This document shows, piece by piece, positions 1 through 11,325 of a DNA stretch of 64,000 nucleotides. The notes beneath the pieces are model-generated. The model saw only the letters and a list, made by a program, of their open reading frames with translations, made no database searches and had not been told where the DNA came from. The translations under genes and the position numbers were made by a program. Position 1 is the first letter of the stretch, and each line of letters opens with the position of its first letter. The DNA comes from Plectrocnemia conspersa (taxonomy: Eukaryota > Arthropoda > Insecta > Trichoptera > Polycentropodidae), in NCBI GenBank assembly GCA_009617715.1, contig VTFK01000098.1, positions 62,001 through 126,000 of the forward strand, written 5' to 3'.

Positions 1-780
1 GAAAGAAGAGAAAAAAAAATGTTTTTATATAAACATATATATCATAAAAAATTCTTGTCAAAATAGACAGACTTAATTTTTAAAATAAAAATATATTTTA
101 AAATTGTATATGAATTGAAAAAATAAAAAATCTTTATTCTATGAAATATAAATTAAAATGCCTTAAATCAACAATATATATAAAATATATAAAACACAAA
201 ATTATTTATAGGACATTTTAAATTCATGCTATTATGATAAAACATAAAGGATATAAAAAAATAAATAAAATTTAATGTAATCGGTACAAAAGCTATTTCT
301 TAAAAGACTATTATAAAATGTTGAACATATATTTACATATAGTACAGTAACTTTTGATTTATTAGTATATTTTATATATAGAATGATTCCGTTTATAAAA
401 TATAAGGATACTGTTTTTCTAACAACATTTATTTTTATCAATTATTTTTTAGAGAGCTTGATTTTAAATATAATTGTTCATTCGATATAAGCATTTTTTA
501 TTGCCTATTCTGTATATTTTAATATATAATATAATATATCCAATTAAACCCTTTGCCTCCTACGTATTTAATACTGAAGTGGGATACATATGTTTATTTT
601 AGATATATTTATAAAATTATTATTTACGTATATGTTGGCCTTCGAATACAAATATTGAATTTTCAGTTCATACATTTCCTTTTAATGTGAAACCGATATT
701 TATTGAATATACAAATTGTAACTTAATATAATTTTCATGATATGTACAACCTTTCCAATTAGATACATTATATTACACAA
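1..780. other. AT-rich noncoding stretch
   Basis: Very AT-rich sequence with many short A/T runs and scattered TA-rich stretches. The only open frame over 60 codons, on the minus strand at 232-441, is full of Phe, Tyr, Ile and Asn, as expected of chance frames in such DNA, and has no recognisable domain. I see no repeat, RNA gene or coding remnant here. Confidence 0.6.
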
Positions 781-1480
781 AGAAGCACTTGGGGGCTAAA
801 TTTATTCGCAACATCTCATATTACACCCAATTAATTGTTAAGGAGCAATAAAACAATTCAATTGTCCAATACTCGACTGTCGACATGAAAAAACACACAA
901 TAGTCGTTCTCTTGCGATAACATTCGTATTGTTAGCGTTGATAATACAAGATAGCCTGAAAGCTTTTTGTCCGTAAAAAAATGTATTATACATACAAAAA
1001 ATATTCAGAACAAGGAAAACAATTTAGAAGAGTAGGCTCGCAAGATATCTGTCGTTGTTCGAAATATAAAATGAATGAAAAGAATTTTTCGGCGAAAGAT
1101 CGAGCGACGAGTTGCCTTTTTACTGCCTTCCAGAATACGCTTTAAAGGAAATTGCTACCCGGGGTTGTTACCTGGTTAAATTGTTAGCAAGGGTGGCGTT
1201 TTAAGGTGTCTTTTATTGGCGCGAAAAAGCGTTACCGTTACCGTAATTGGATCGGAAATCCTATTAGAATAAATGTATCACGCAAATTAACGGTGTCGGT
1301 GGGATATTCTGATGGTGTAAATTAGCCTGCAATTGAAAGCTTTAGAGGAAAACCTCTTAATGGTAGCTGGAAAAAAGTAAAAACAATATAGTGACAATAT
1401 TTTCCAAAGCATTAACTCGCGCAGTCTTTTTCCTCTGAAACGTTGCATGAAAGGACGTATAGTTATATAAAAAGATTCCT
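781..1480. other. Balanced-composition block, candidate cis-regulatory DNA
   Basis: Compared with its surroundings this stretch has many CpG, GGNN and CCNN words and few long A/T runs, notably at 785-960 and 1080-1380. It is not repeated elsewhere in the window and holds no plausible coding frame. It includes ATTA/TAAT-core words of the homeodomain type (for example near 826-870) and a doubled GTTACC at about 1231-1242. Insect enhancers often look like this in AT-rich deserts, but function is inferred only from composition and uniqueness. Confidence 0.25.
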
Positions 1481-1959
1481 ATTGTCTAGGTTCAAGGAAA
1501 AGTAAAATGTGAACTATAATCATATGTTTTTACGAGGTCTGTATGAAAAGTTCACGGAATTGGATATTGTTTATTCTTGATTTTCAATCGGCAAATTCAG
1601 ATACGAAAGGCAAAATTTTTTTCAATGTTTAAGAACTATAAACTATATTAACATATTATATATTTATATAAAAAAGTTAAATAAAATAGTCCTATTATAA
1701 TATAGAATTAGTTCTAAAGTCAATAAAGAGCAAACCAAAATGACAATTGACCATAAACATAAATAAATAAAATAATGTTAAAAAATATTTATAGCAAATC
1801 GTGTACTTTATACGAAATTAAATCAAAAGCTGCATATCTAAATACGTTATTACAAATTTTAATTGTTTGTTTCTATAGTAATGAATTTTTATAGAGCTAT
1901 TATTGTTAGGAATTAAATTTTAATAAATATTATCAAGTGTTTTACGAATAAAGCATAAG
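1481..1959. other. AT-rich noncoding stretch
   Basis: AT-rich sequence with no repeat, coding remnant or structured element that I can support. Confidence 0.55.
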
Positions 1960-2160
1960 AAAGGGTAGGTTTGTGCCTGACGTTTAAAAATATGCAAGCT
2001 TTCTTGCAAGCTTTTAATAAAGATCAAAAGTATTTAAAAAGCAAAAAATTGTTCACGACTTTCTCAATTACTTTAATCGGCCTTATTTTATTTTTAGTAA
2101 TCCAAGAACTACATTAATATTCAGATAAAAAAAACGTTTCACGTAGGTATGTTTTTAAAA
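1960..2160 (+). repeat. Dispersed repeat, same family as the 24-kb tandem array
   Basis: Between 1970 and 2150 the sequence follows the order of words seen at 23.9-24.1 kb and at 19.34-19.5 kb: a GTGCC word, AAATATGCA, a GATC..AAAGTATTT stretch, an ACTTTAATCGGC stretch, and AAGAACTACATTA followed by a CAGATAA-like word and a CGTTTCACGTAG counterpart. This makes it a single diverged copy, or the 5' part, of the unit that is tandemly repeated at 23.9-25.2 kb. No coding capacity is visible, and the class of element is unknown. Confidence 0.55.
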
Positions 2161-2565
2161 TAAATTATTATATTGAAATTAACCCTTCAAATAATAAAAG
2201 TAATATAAGTACGAATAATTTGGGTATGATTTTTTATGATTTTCTAAAAGCTTAAAAATTTAACTTTACTTTTTATAATTTTTTGGGTTACATTACTTCA
2301 TCAATACATTATGAATAATTAAAAAAAAGTGTTATATCAAGCTATATCTTATAAAAAATATTTTTTATGAAAGACTATTATAGATATTTCATGAAAAACA
2401 CAATACACAAGTATTATTAAATTTAAAATTACATGCCTATATTTATTTATGACTTTAATTTTAACGTACATTCAATTCTCAACATTCCTAATATTAAATA
2501 AATTACTTTTTCATAAAAACATTTAAAATCATAATATATTCTAGTTAATTAGATGTTAAGACAAA
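2161..2565. other. AT-rich noncoding stretch
   Basis: AT-rich. The start may be a weakened continuation of the preceding dispersed repeat. Nothing else is recognisable. Confidence 0.45.
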
Positions 2566-2800
2566 CATCTTAAGGTCTCGGCCTCTCCCAAATCTGAATT
2601 AAATCTCGGCCCTTTGCGTTAGAAGTTGGTATGCAAATTGAAGAGGCAATTTTGTTACCAAAAACATAGCCGGCGCTAAAACGATTTTCTAATTATTCCA
2701 GAGAAACGTTCCTGACACAAATCAGTCCCTAATTATCTCGGCCGACGTTTCCCCTTTGTTGTTGATTCGCATACAATTTTTACGTAGATTATATAGGGTG
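2566..2800. other. Balanced-composition block with three TCTCGGCC words
   Basis: A short block of clearly higher GC inside AT desert. The 8-mer TCTCGGCC occurs three times in the same orientation, at 2576-2583, 2604-2611 and 2736-2743. The block is not repeated elsewhere in the window and has no open frame. Repetition of one GC-containing word in AT-rich DNA suggests a protein-binding cluster, but this is inference. Confidence 0.3.
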
Positions 2801-5379
2801 ACTTTTCAAAACAAGATTTTATTCATTACGAAATATAATTACGGAAAACATTTAAAGTCAAAAGTCCCAATTTAATCATTTTCTCTTGAATGCTGTTAGT
2901 CTTTGCAAAACTGTGAACTTTAATAAAATGCTTTCAAATAATGAATTCAGAATATTTTCCTGAAAAAGATATTCTATTGAAACAATATGTATATCTGCAA
3001 CTAAATGGACTCTATCCCTCTTTCTGAATAATTCGTATAAATTAACAAAAAAATAGACGAATAGATGAACCAATATATTCATATCAGTTTCTTTAATAAA
3101 CTAAAATTTTTAGAGAATAGTTGATTTGTCAATAGCACCCTTAAGTATGATTTATTTATTTATTTACGACAAACAACTTTATGCAATACTAAAGCTAAAC
3201 ATATGTTTTAACGCTCCTCTAAAAATAATGTCCATAGAACCCTTCAGCAGTTTAAAGAAATGCTTAAAGACACAAACAGATAGAACTCAGCTAATCGTAT
3301 CCTAACCCTCCAAAAAGACAAGAACGGATAATAACCAAATATCCTTATTTAAAACTATAACAAAAACTATTTCTTTCCTTTTTTATTTAGAGGAAGTATT
3401 TGGTTATTTGGGGTTTCCAAATTATATAAATATATATTCAAGACTAATTCGAACTAGCATGTCATAGAGTACACGAATAACTAAGTAAAACGCGTTTTTC
3501 ATAATAAAGCAAAGCATCTTGAATGATTTTTTGCAGAGGTCGTTTACAATTAGAGAAAATCCCACTTGCTTTTAAAATATATTTTTATACTAACAAGTTT
3601 TTTATACTCGTAAATAATTCATAGTTAGATTATTTAATTAAGTAACGTCCTACATTTTTTTACTTTAAAATTTTATCGAAAGCTTTTTCAAAATCAGTAT
3701 TTACGACGCGTTCTGTCACAGTTATAAAAATATTAAATCAATAAAAGTAATTTAAATATAATAATATGTTTTATATAAACTTTTCTTCATATATTATGTC
3801 TCTGAATGAAATTCATATCTTATCTGAAAGATGATTGAAAAATAAAATAATTAAATAACACGTTTTTTACATGTGCACAGTCTTAAATAAACTATCTTTT
3901 TACTGTTATTTTATTAACGATCGCTCAGTTTGAAGAAAGCTTGGAAAAACAAGAATGTTATGATGGTCGCCGTTTAAATTTCCAGTCATAGCCATCGTCT
4001 ATTCACTAGGGACTTGCCGCAGAATCGTTTATAACTTGAGCGTCGAAAGTTCCGGATCAAAACGAAACCAGGAAACGGAGACACTTCAGAGTGTATGAAA
4101 AAACATGGCTCGTTAGCTTCGCCATACACATATAAGTACGTACATAAAATATAATATATATTATAAAATATAAAAATATATTACATTGCGAAGTTGTATT
4201 GTAAATACATTCTGAATATGTAATTTGAAATGAGAAAGTACTTCCGCTGAATTTCCGCATTTCAGCATATATACATATAGTATATACAGGATATTTAAAT
4301 TGGTTTTTTGCATGTGAAAATTGATGCTGTGAAATCTTGCATGAAATTCAAGATTAGATTAAAATATTTACACACAAACAAAATGTGAAGTCTAAGATTA
4401 ATTAATCAACATTATATATAATAGAATCTGATGCTATATTAAGCAAAGTTACAGTAATTAAAAATCTACTTGTATGTAAATATACAATATATTGTATTTA
4501 ATGTTGCTTATATTATCTTTAAACTTTGCCATTTAATATACATAATAATAACCTCAAGTTAAAATATGACATTGGAGAACTTTAAAGAAAAATTAACAAC
4601 ACAGCATTTATCGTTATCTTTTATGGTTGTTGTTCTTTTAAAAAAATACTTTTATTAAGGCACGAAGTGTGTCATTGTGCGATGAATTGCCCACTTAACG
4701 AAAGTTTTAATGTCGAGAACAACAGTAAAAATGCTGCAGATCTTCCGCTCTTATACATAAAACAAACTAACGTGCCTTTTCTATAAAATGAACAATCTAT
4801 ATAAGATAATTCAGTCTAGAGATCAAATTATTTGTTTGACTAATGTAATGAAAATTAAATTATCTATGTCATTTTAATTCACCTGGAGTAATAAAAAAAT
4901 ATTTATTATTTATTACAGTATATCATATATGTACCTAATTGCATATTTTCACACAAGATAAATATAAAATTGCGGACATCGTTTTATATATTTACTAATC
5001 TGAATCAGCATCATATTAAAATGGTTAACGTACAAAAAATTTTTTTGTATGTTAAAAAAAAATATAACGAATGATTAACTAAAGTCGTTACAATGCCCTT
5101 TAAATTAATTTTTCAGATGGTTTAGAACCCTCACATTACTATTCATAACACCATGCCAATTAATTTTAGTAAAAGTTTTTTTGATCAAATTAAATGCTTC
5201 TTCTTGTTTAACGGGTTTATAAATTGTTACTGTCATTTTAAACGCACATAAGTACACCATTGCCTATGAAACTCTTATTTTACTAGCCTTTTATCCTAAC
5301 TATCCGAAAATATTTTCCATTTAGCGAAAATCTCAAATCACCCTGTACAAACATCCCCCATTCAATATTATTTTATTAT
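2801..5379. other. Long AT-rich noncoding stretch
   Basis: Mostly AT desert. At 3150-3165 a (TTTA)n run followed by CGACAAACAACTTT resembles the simple 3' tail of a minus-strand LINE, but no reverse-transcriptase coding could be read beside it. A small mixed-composition patch lies at 3960-4090. Open frames at 2876-3082 and 4057-4260 (minus) show no domain and look like chance. Confidence 0.5.
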
Positions 5380-5790
5380 CCACCCAAAATGTATATCGGT
5401 TGTTTTCGTTTGTCCCTAACATCGCTCGGCTATGGCCATCGTTTCAGTTGTTATAACACTGACGGTCATATTATACACCGCGGTTAACTCAATATCAAAC
5501 ATCTAATGGATTTTTGATGTTCGTGGTCCATTCTTTGCCCAAGCCGTTGTCTCCTACACTTATTGTTTCTTTCTTCTCGTCTATCACTATGTATAATACT
5601 ATCTGTGTTCGGAATTTGCACTGCGGATATCGTATTGCGAATCCTTTTGTTCCGTAAGCCTTTTCGGCGGTTCGACTTTTCGGGGAGCTTTTCAGCGTTT
5701 GACAATATAAACTAGTGAGGGTTGAGTAAAAAAGCGCACCACCGAACTTTTATTGGGTTAAGTGGAAAAGGGCTTAATTGGGTTCGAGCG
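5380..5790. other. Balanced-composition block, candidate cis-regulatory DNA
   Basis: CpG-containing, lower-AT block. It allows a 73-codon minus-strand frame (5484-5705) that starts on TTG and is rich in Arg, Lys and Asn, with no recognisable domain. I treat that frame as incidental. The block has no repeat partner in the window. Confidence 0.25.
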
Positions 5791-6212
5791 ACAAATTGAG
5801 ATTTCATTATTTTTTTGCTTCGCTTTAAAACAAACCTCTTTTTAATCACAAAAGCATTTTATAATCTGACAGTAAACAATAAAAATGTATTTGATCTCAA
5901 AGCTTTCAATAAAAAGCTGTCTCGTCAAGATGTTGTAATGGAAGCTTGCTAAAGAAAATATATTTAAAATCAAACGAAACTTGATTATAATTAATTAAAA
6001 AATAAATTAAGCTTCTGAGAAAATTTTTAAGCAATCAAAATTTTTTATTTAAGCTTTTTGTTAATCGTAAAAATAATATTCATTAAAAACATAAATATTA
6101 TCATTTTAATACAAAAAAAATTTTAATTGCATTTATTTAATATAATTTTTGTGATTTATAATTAATAATATAACGTTTTTTAATTAAGATTTGTGCAACA
6201 AGTTTTTATTAA
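5791..6212. other. AT-rich noncoding stretch
   Basis: Extremely AT-rich flank of the transposon that begins at 6213. Nothing else supported. TTAA lies directly before the left terminal repeat, but the right flank reads TAAT rather than TTAA. Confidence 0.55.
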
Positions 6213-6252
6213 GAATACGCTCGGGATAAGGATTCCGGTTTGTTATTGTGTG
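6213..6252 (+). repeat. Left terminal inverted repeat of the 839-bp transposon
   Basis: Matches the reverse complement of 7012-7051 at 38 of 40 positions; the differences are at positions 3 and 22 of the repeat. Confidence 0.85.
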
Positions 6253-6725
6253 TGTGAACTGTGTGGCTCAAAACAATTTCGCTCAGAATATTTATTTTTT
6301 TATTTTAAAATAAAATGTATGTTTATTTAACATATATACATCTGAGCTTAGTTGGAAATTTCAACCTACAATTAAAAATATATTATATAATCGAAGAAAC
6401 CAGACATTGATGTCATTAATTAAATATTTGCAAAATTCAAAATCTTTCACTAGGCAAAAAAATAATGAAGTCTTTAAAAGAAATAAATTATTCGCAAATT
6501 GTTTAATGGCTCGAAGACTCTATTAAATCATTAGAATCCATTGAATAAATTAAAAAATTATCATTGGCGCAACGATAAGTATAATAACTTTTTTAAGCCT
6601 TAGAGAGAATAGTGTAAAAAAAGCAACAACGTACGGATTAATGGAAAAATAATTAAAATATTTTAATCCACGGATAAGAGAACGAATAACTTACAGTGTA
6701 TATTTGAAGCCTTGATATCAATCAA

Positions 6726-6830
6726 CCCAGATATGCCCAAGAAATTTTGTTCTCTTAAAATTTCATTTATAAATAAAAAACAGTGGCACGAGTTTCGTGA
6801 CCTACCCATGGGACAGTGGGCATATCTGGG
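6726..6830. mobile_element. 105-bp piggyBac-like MITE nested in the larger transposon
   Basis: Perfect 14-bp terminal inverted repeats: CCCAGATATGCCCA at 6726-6739 and its reverse complement at 6817-6830. The element begins with CCC and ends with GGG, and is flanked by TCAA (6722-6725) on the left and TTAA (6831-6834) on the right. piggyBac-family elements insert at TTAA and typically start CCC and end GGG, so the pattern fits with one mutated flank base. It is far too short to code for a transposase. Confidence 0.7.
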
Positions 6831-7011
6831 TTAAACCAATATCAACACAAAATTATTTAAGATAAATCACTAGAGAAGATCGAACTTCTGTGCCACACTT
6901 CACTTTAATGACGAATACCAGCGTTGACGAATCAGCGACTGTCCTTAAAAGAGAAAGCGAGACAACGAAGTACACGCTACATCGCTTCGCCTTCTCATAT
7001 ACATGTACACG

Positions 7012-7051
7012 CACACAATAACAAACCGGCATCCTTATCCCGAGCGTACTC
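7012..7051 (-). repeat. Right terminal inverted repeat of the 839-bp transposon
   Basis: Partner of 6213-6252. The terminal bases read CCCGAGCGTACTC, and the next bases (TAATTG) are flanking DNA. Confidence 0.85.
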
Positions 7052-7550
7052 TAATTGTTTAATATTTAAATGAGAAAATCCTTTTTTTTCAAAATACTCA
7101 TTTAACTATTATCAATTGCTGCATCCACTGCTATGATGTTGTATTGCATCTGTTAAGCCTTTGACCAAATACATTTACCCTTTCCACAATTTGCTTTTAC
7201 TTCACTGTTTGAAAGCATCATTATTTATTTTCCTCTTAAGCGCTCTCTAAATCAAAATTGATTCTCGCAATACATTTAGAAAGCAATGTTTTTGATAATC
7301 AATATTTGTTAGCAAATGCATTTTAGCTATTGACTTTAAATTGCAATCAAAAAAGAAAGGCTTAGTTGGGGAATAAAGCAAAATTTATTAGTGAAATTTG
7401 GTCTCACATTATCATGTAAGTCTGTTAACTTACATCAAATGTTCTATCTTGTTCTTTTATTTTTAACAGCTATGAACTATACGTAATAATTTAAACCTAA
7501 CTTAAATCATAAATCTAGTGACTTCATACCCGAATTCAATTCTAGTACTT
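7052..7550. other. AT-rich noncoding stretch
   Basis: No coding remnant, repeat or structured element recognised. Confidence 0.5.
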
Positions 7551-8110
7551 CAACACCTACACCGTCTAGTCTGTCCAGCTAAAAAAGCACTCTATATATC
7601 CTCTCAGGAAATGGTGTAATAAATACAGCACGAGCGTAGTTTTTCCGATACACCTTTGTACTCTTTTTTCTGTTTTTGCTCCGTTGAATTATTCACCGCG
7701 TCCGGAAGGAACTCCCGTTTATTTTACACCGAGTGGATGGTGAGCGTTCGTGAAGATGCTTCTTGCCGTCGTTTTGCGGTAAAATTAGGGTGATATATCG
7801 CAGCTTTTGGTACTTGATGTACCGGACTGCGCCCGGCGCTATTTTACTATATAAATCCGATTTAATTACTCATGAATTTCGCCTCCACTCTGAGTAAGAA
7901 GACCCTTGGTATAATTCAATAACGCCATAACCATTGTTGTTCCTCTTAAGTATATTTATTTCGACACTTAAAATGTAATGAGTCGTAATTGAGTTCCATT
8001 TGAATTTATAAAGAATGAAATATGAGTCGTAATTGAAAATTTTCATCTATTACGGTGAGAGTGAGAGGAATAAACGATTCTAATTTAACACATTGCGCGA
8101 GTAGCTTTGC
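7551..8110. other. Balanced-composition block, candidate cis-regulatory DNA
   Basis: Lower-AT, CpG-containing sequence, densest at 7610-7870, with no repeat partner and no coding frame. ATGAGTCGTAATTGA-like words occur twice (about 7978 and 8022). The flanks are AT desert. A regulatory role is only a composition-based guess. Confidence 0.25.
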
Positions 8111-8639
8111 TTAAATTTTCCGGGAAATTCTATCAAAGAGGGCTGTAAAAATATATAGACTATTTGCATACAAATAGGTAGTATAAATGAAGTGTTGAGA
8201 GCGTAAGGAAAACCGTTCGCAGGTTTACCTTACACGTCTGTGTTTTTTTTATTGTTTAAGGGGGTATAAACAATTTAATTTTAGATTTACTTGCACAGAG
8301 TTTTATAACTTTAATACATAAATCAATGGTGAAAACTTTTATCATATATAGAATTGACCCAATGAAAACAATTCTTGGAAATTGTATATATATATGTATT
8401 ATATATAAATTTATATTTTATTGTACAATATAATATATCTTGTAATGTATTGTATCAAGACATTACTAATAAATAAAAATATTCAGTACCAAATTAGTCC
8501 TATATAATTTAAAATTATATTATTGTAGGATATGGTCCACATTTTCAATCCCGTATTATGTTCGCTCACTAATCACAATATTGATACAATATAAACTCAC
8601 GCGTCTATGAATTGATTCAATTCATAATTATATATTTGA
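8111..8639. other. AT-rich noncoding stretch
   Basis: AT-rich with short TATA dinucleotide runs around 8385-8410. Nothing else supported. Confidence 0.5.
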
Positions 8640-9140
8640 GACCGTAATACTACTTATATCAACTGTTGGTCCAAAGTGGCAATTTACATTCTGCTTGCAT
8701 TTATGTGTTGAACAACATAGAATGCTAATTGCAGCTGTATCAGCGTTAATTCGATTCCCGTGTGAATGAATTGAATTATCTTCATACCGCATAGGCAATA
8801 GATATAGCTATCTATACGTACATGGCGAAAGATTAATCGCTGTGTGTCGGAAGGCGATATTAGCTATGTGAATTTATTGCCAATATATCGACACGTGAAA
8901 AATCTCTGTTGTCTGATCTATCGCCGTCGGTTCGGACAATTAACCTCGGACCGGCATGTGTCTGACAAGTTGACAATACCTGTGAAGTCGCCGGTGTATA
9001 TTCACCTATGGATAGCACCATCATACATTGGTATCTCTAACAAGTCAATAGGGGTGGGTCGACAACAGTTTAAGCTTAAGGATGTAATCTCATGTATGGT
9101 GACAGAGTAAGCTTGTTGGCGGCTGATTAACGATGCTTAA
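8640..9140. other. Balanced-composition block with an incidental open frame
   Basis: Lower-AT block with many CpG words and no repeat partner. It allows an 88-codon plus-strand frame at 8844-9110 that begins on a non-ATG codon and has no recognisable domain, so I do not call a gene. It resembles the other non-repetitive islands in this window. Confidence 0.25.
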
Positions 9141-10434
9141 GTTTGCGAGTTTAATGTTATGTATGTTCAGGTATTTCATAAGACGAGCTTGCTAATTTGC
9201 ATGTTTAAATTACATCAAATATACCTAAAGTATCATATAATGAGATTACTTTACAATACATTAAAAATACCTTAAGCCTGAGAACCAATTTCTTGATTTT
9301 AATACTTACATCTCATCAAATATTTCTGATTAAAAAGCTATAAACGTTTATCAAACGGTTTTATTTTTGAATTTTGATGGTATTTAAATTAGTTTTTTTT
9401 CAGTTCATCATGATACTACCAAAAACAGTGTCAAGATGAACAAAAAAGTTGTTTTTTTACACGGAAGAAACAAAAATTTTCCATGCTGCAAAATTCCTAT
9501 CTATCAGTGTTGCTGAGTGATACAACTCTTTTTTACCATTTTTATATTTTTACTTTAAGAATATCCTCTGTACAAAAAAACTCTCATATGTAAACATAAA
9601 AACATTGAGTTGAAAGTTCTTTCTATCAATCTATAATTTTATGGTTATTATCATTTTGTTGCAGTGCATACAAAAATATATGTATTTTGAATTTTTTAGA
9701 CTACTGAAATTAGAAAGATCAGTAATTGTACAAAATATATAATTTGTACACAAAAATGTAAATATCAGTTTTGGGCCAAGAGGTCGTCGAGTGATTCGAT
9801 TGGCGAAGAACGATTTTCATCCTTCGTATGTGATTGAATGTCACATATTTTATCATGACCTTTGAAGGAAACTTGAATGAATAAGAAATGCGACACCATT
9901 GAGGTCTAACTGCACCTCCTAAATCATACTCTTTGTAAAAGTCGATTTTAAGGCCCTACATTAGGCAACCGTCCGATAATTACATAGGATAATTCATACA
10001 ATAGTGTTTTTTCTAGATGAAGCATAAGCTTGTGAATTAAGATTAAATAAGATGACTTTTGAGTGTAATTCAATGCTATCGAGATATCATAGCTGACACG
10101 GATGTTATTGTTTTGCAAATTTGAATGTCAATAAGAAAAATAATATGTGCTTTGAACTATCAAATCAAGCTCATATCATATTTAAATTTAAGTGAAGTTT
10201 TTTGTCGTAGTTACCGATCCTGGATATTAGTGGGTTAGTATGCCTATCTTTTTTTGTTTTTAAAATTCATCCAGAAAAGACCAATAAGGAACCTATAATT
10301 CTGATTAGTTAGTGCCGCATTAGTTATATAATAAAGTATTAAACACATAACGACAAAGCATATATGCGCTAGTTTTAATATGAAAAAGAGTACCGGTATT
10401 TTAATTTATTCTTTCGAAGCAGTATAGCATAACT
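9141..10434. other. Noncoding stretch
   Basis: AT-rich with a mildly mixed patch at 9760-9980. I found no transposon protein remnant, terminal repeat or RNA gene. Confidence 0.45.
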
Positions 10435-11000
10435 GTTTTATTCATAAACTATGTAAATACAAAATCCCTTACTATCTGCTACGCCTAATACATGAAAAGT
10501 AGAAGCTATGTTGTTTCACTAAATAATGAACACTCGATCCCGCGTAAAATTCCAGCTGGAGTTCCTCAGGGAAGTTTGCTCGGACCGTTCCTCTTTATCT
10601 TGTATACGAAAAATACGCGATTATTTATTACTATTTTAACTAGTACCAACGAATAAATCTTAAACAAATATTTTGAGAGGTGGAAAATTAAAATGAACCG
10701 AATCAAAACAGAAGCAAATATGTTTACAAAAGATAGGCAAAATACCAGCACCTCTTCTAAATGAAAAGGGCAATAACGTCAAATGGAAAACAAGTGTTAA
10801 ATACCTAGACTCTTAAATTAAATAAACATATTTTGTAACTACACTCAAAAGGGCTTGCCGCTATTGCGTCCCTTAGACCGATATTTAATAGAAAAAACGC
10901 GCTAACTATAAAAAATAAAATTGTAATCTTTAAACAAAACTACAGCTATTTTAACAAGAGCTTACGGTCTTAAACCAGTTGGGAATAAATTACAAAAAGA
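10435..11000 (+). mobile_element. Jockey-type LINE fragment, reverse transcriptase to 3' end
   Basis: Conceptual translation gives decayed non-LTR reverse transcriptase. The motif-B region reads AGVPQGSLLGPFLFILYTKN at about 10555-10614, followed by ERWKIKMNRIKTEANMFTK, which is typical of Jockey-clade palm/thumb sequence. The catalytic FADD box between these two is missing: the frame reads LFITILTSTNE where the clade normally has FADDTAIL, so a short deletion removed it. Stops follow at several places. The later words (a SLRPIFN-like stretch near 10870) continue towards the 3' end. The copy is 5'-truncated and inactive. Confidence 0.8.
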
Positions 11001-11014
11001 TTTTTCTAATTTAT

Positions 11015-11325
11015 TCCCATAAATATTTTGAGATGAAAAATAAAATCAACATTAAAACAGAAGCAATGATAGTTACAACACGTAGACAAACTCAGCACTT
11101 CTCCTAAATTAAGGGGGCAAAAACGTTTAATGGAAAACAAGCCTTAAATATCTAGGTTTACACCTAAACTACAGGCTTAAATTTAATAAACTTGAAAAGA
11201 GCTTACTGCCATTGCGGCTTTTAGACCGTTATTTAATAATAAAAAATAAAAAAATATATAAACAATTATTTAAACCCATTTTAAAACAAGCCTGTCCGGT
11301 GTGTAGTAACACCAGTAATACTATT
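11015..11325 (+). mobile_element. Second Jockey 3' fragment of the same family, adjacent
   Basis: Starting with a KYFEM..INIKTEAM stretch and running through a frame-disturbed thumb region, this fragment repeats the later half of the preceding element (the KTEA word, the LKRA word, the leucine/arginine/proline stretch and the CPVCSNTSN-like end). It lies in the same orientation 15-30 bp downstream. Two independent 5'-truncated insertions or a local duplication would both explain the arrangement. It is inactive. Confidence 0.7.

Larger units (their letters stand above)
6213..7051. mobile_element. 839-bp nonautonomous DNA transposon with 40-bp TIRs
   Basis: The left end (6213-6252, beginning GAATACGCTCGGGATAAGG) and the right end (7012-7051) are inverted repeats matching at 38 of 40 positions. 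The interior at about 6350-6700 is homologous to 19650-19990 (shared words include ATTAATTAAATATTTGCAAA and AATCATTAGAATCCATTGAA). At the 19.6-kb copy this interior is part of an open frame. Here the frame is broken, so this copy is a deletion derivative or decayed autonomous element. A 105-bp piggyBac-like MITE is nested inside it. A clear target duplication was not found (TTAA on the left, TAAT on the right), and the termini are not the usual hAT, piggyBac or mariner ones, so the superfamily is left open. Confidence 0.8.

Noticed and set aside
3145..3180. (TTTA)n run as the tail of a minus-strand LINE
   Set aside because: No reverse transcriptase text was readable next to it on the minus strand, so it may be simple sequence.
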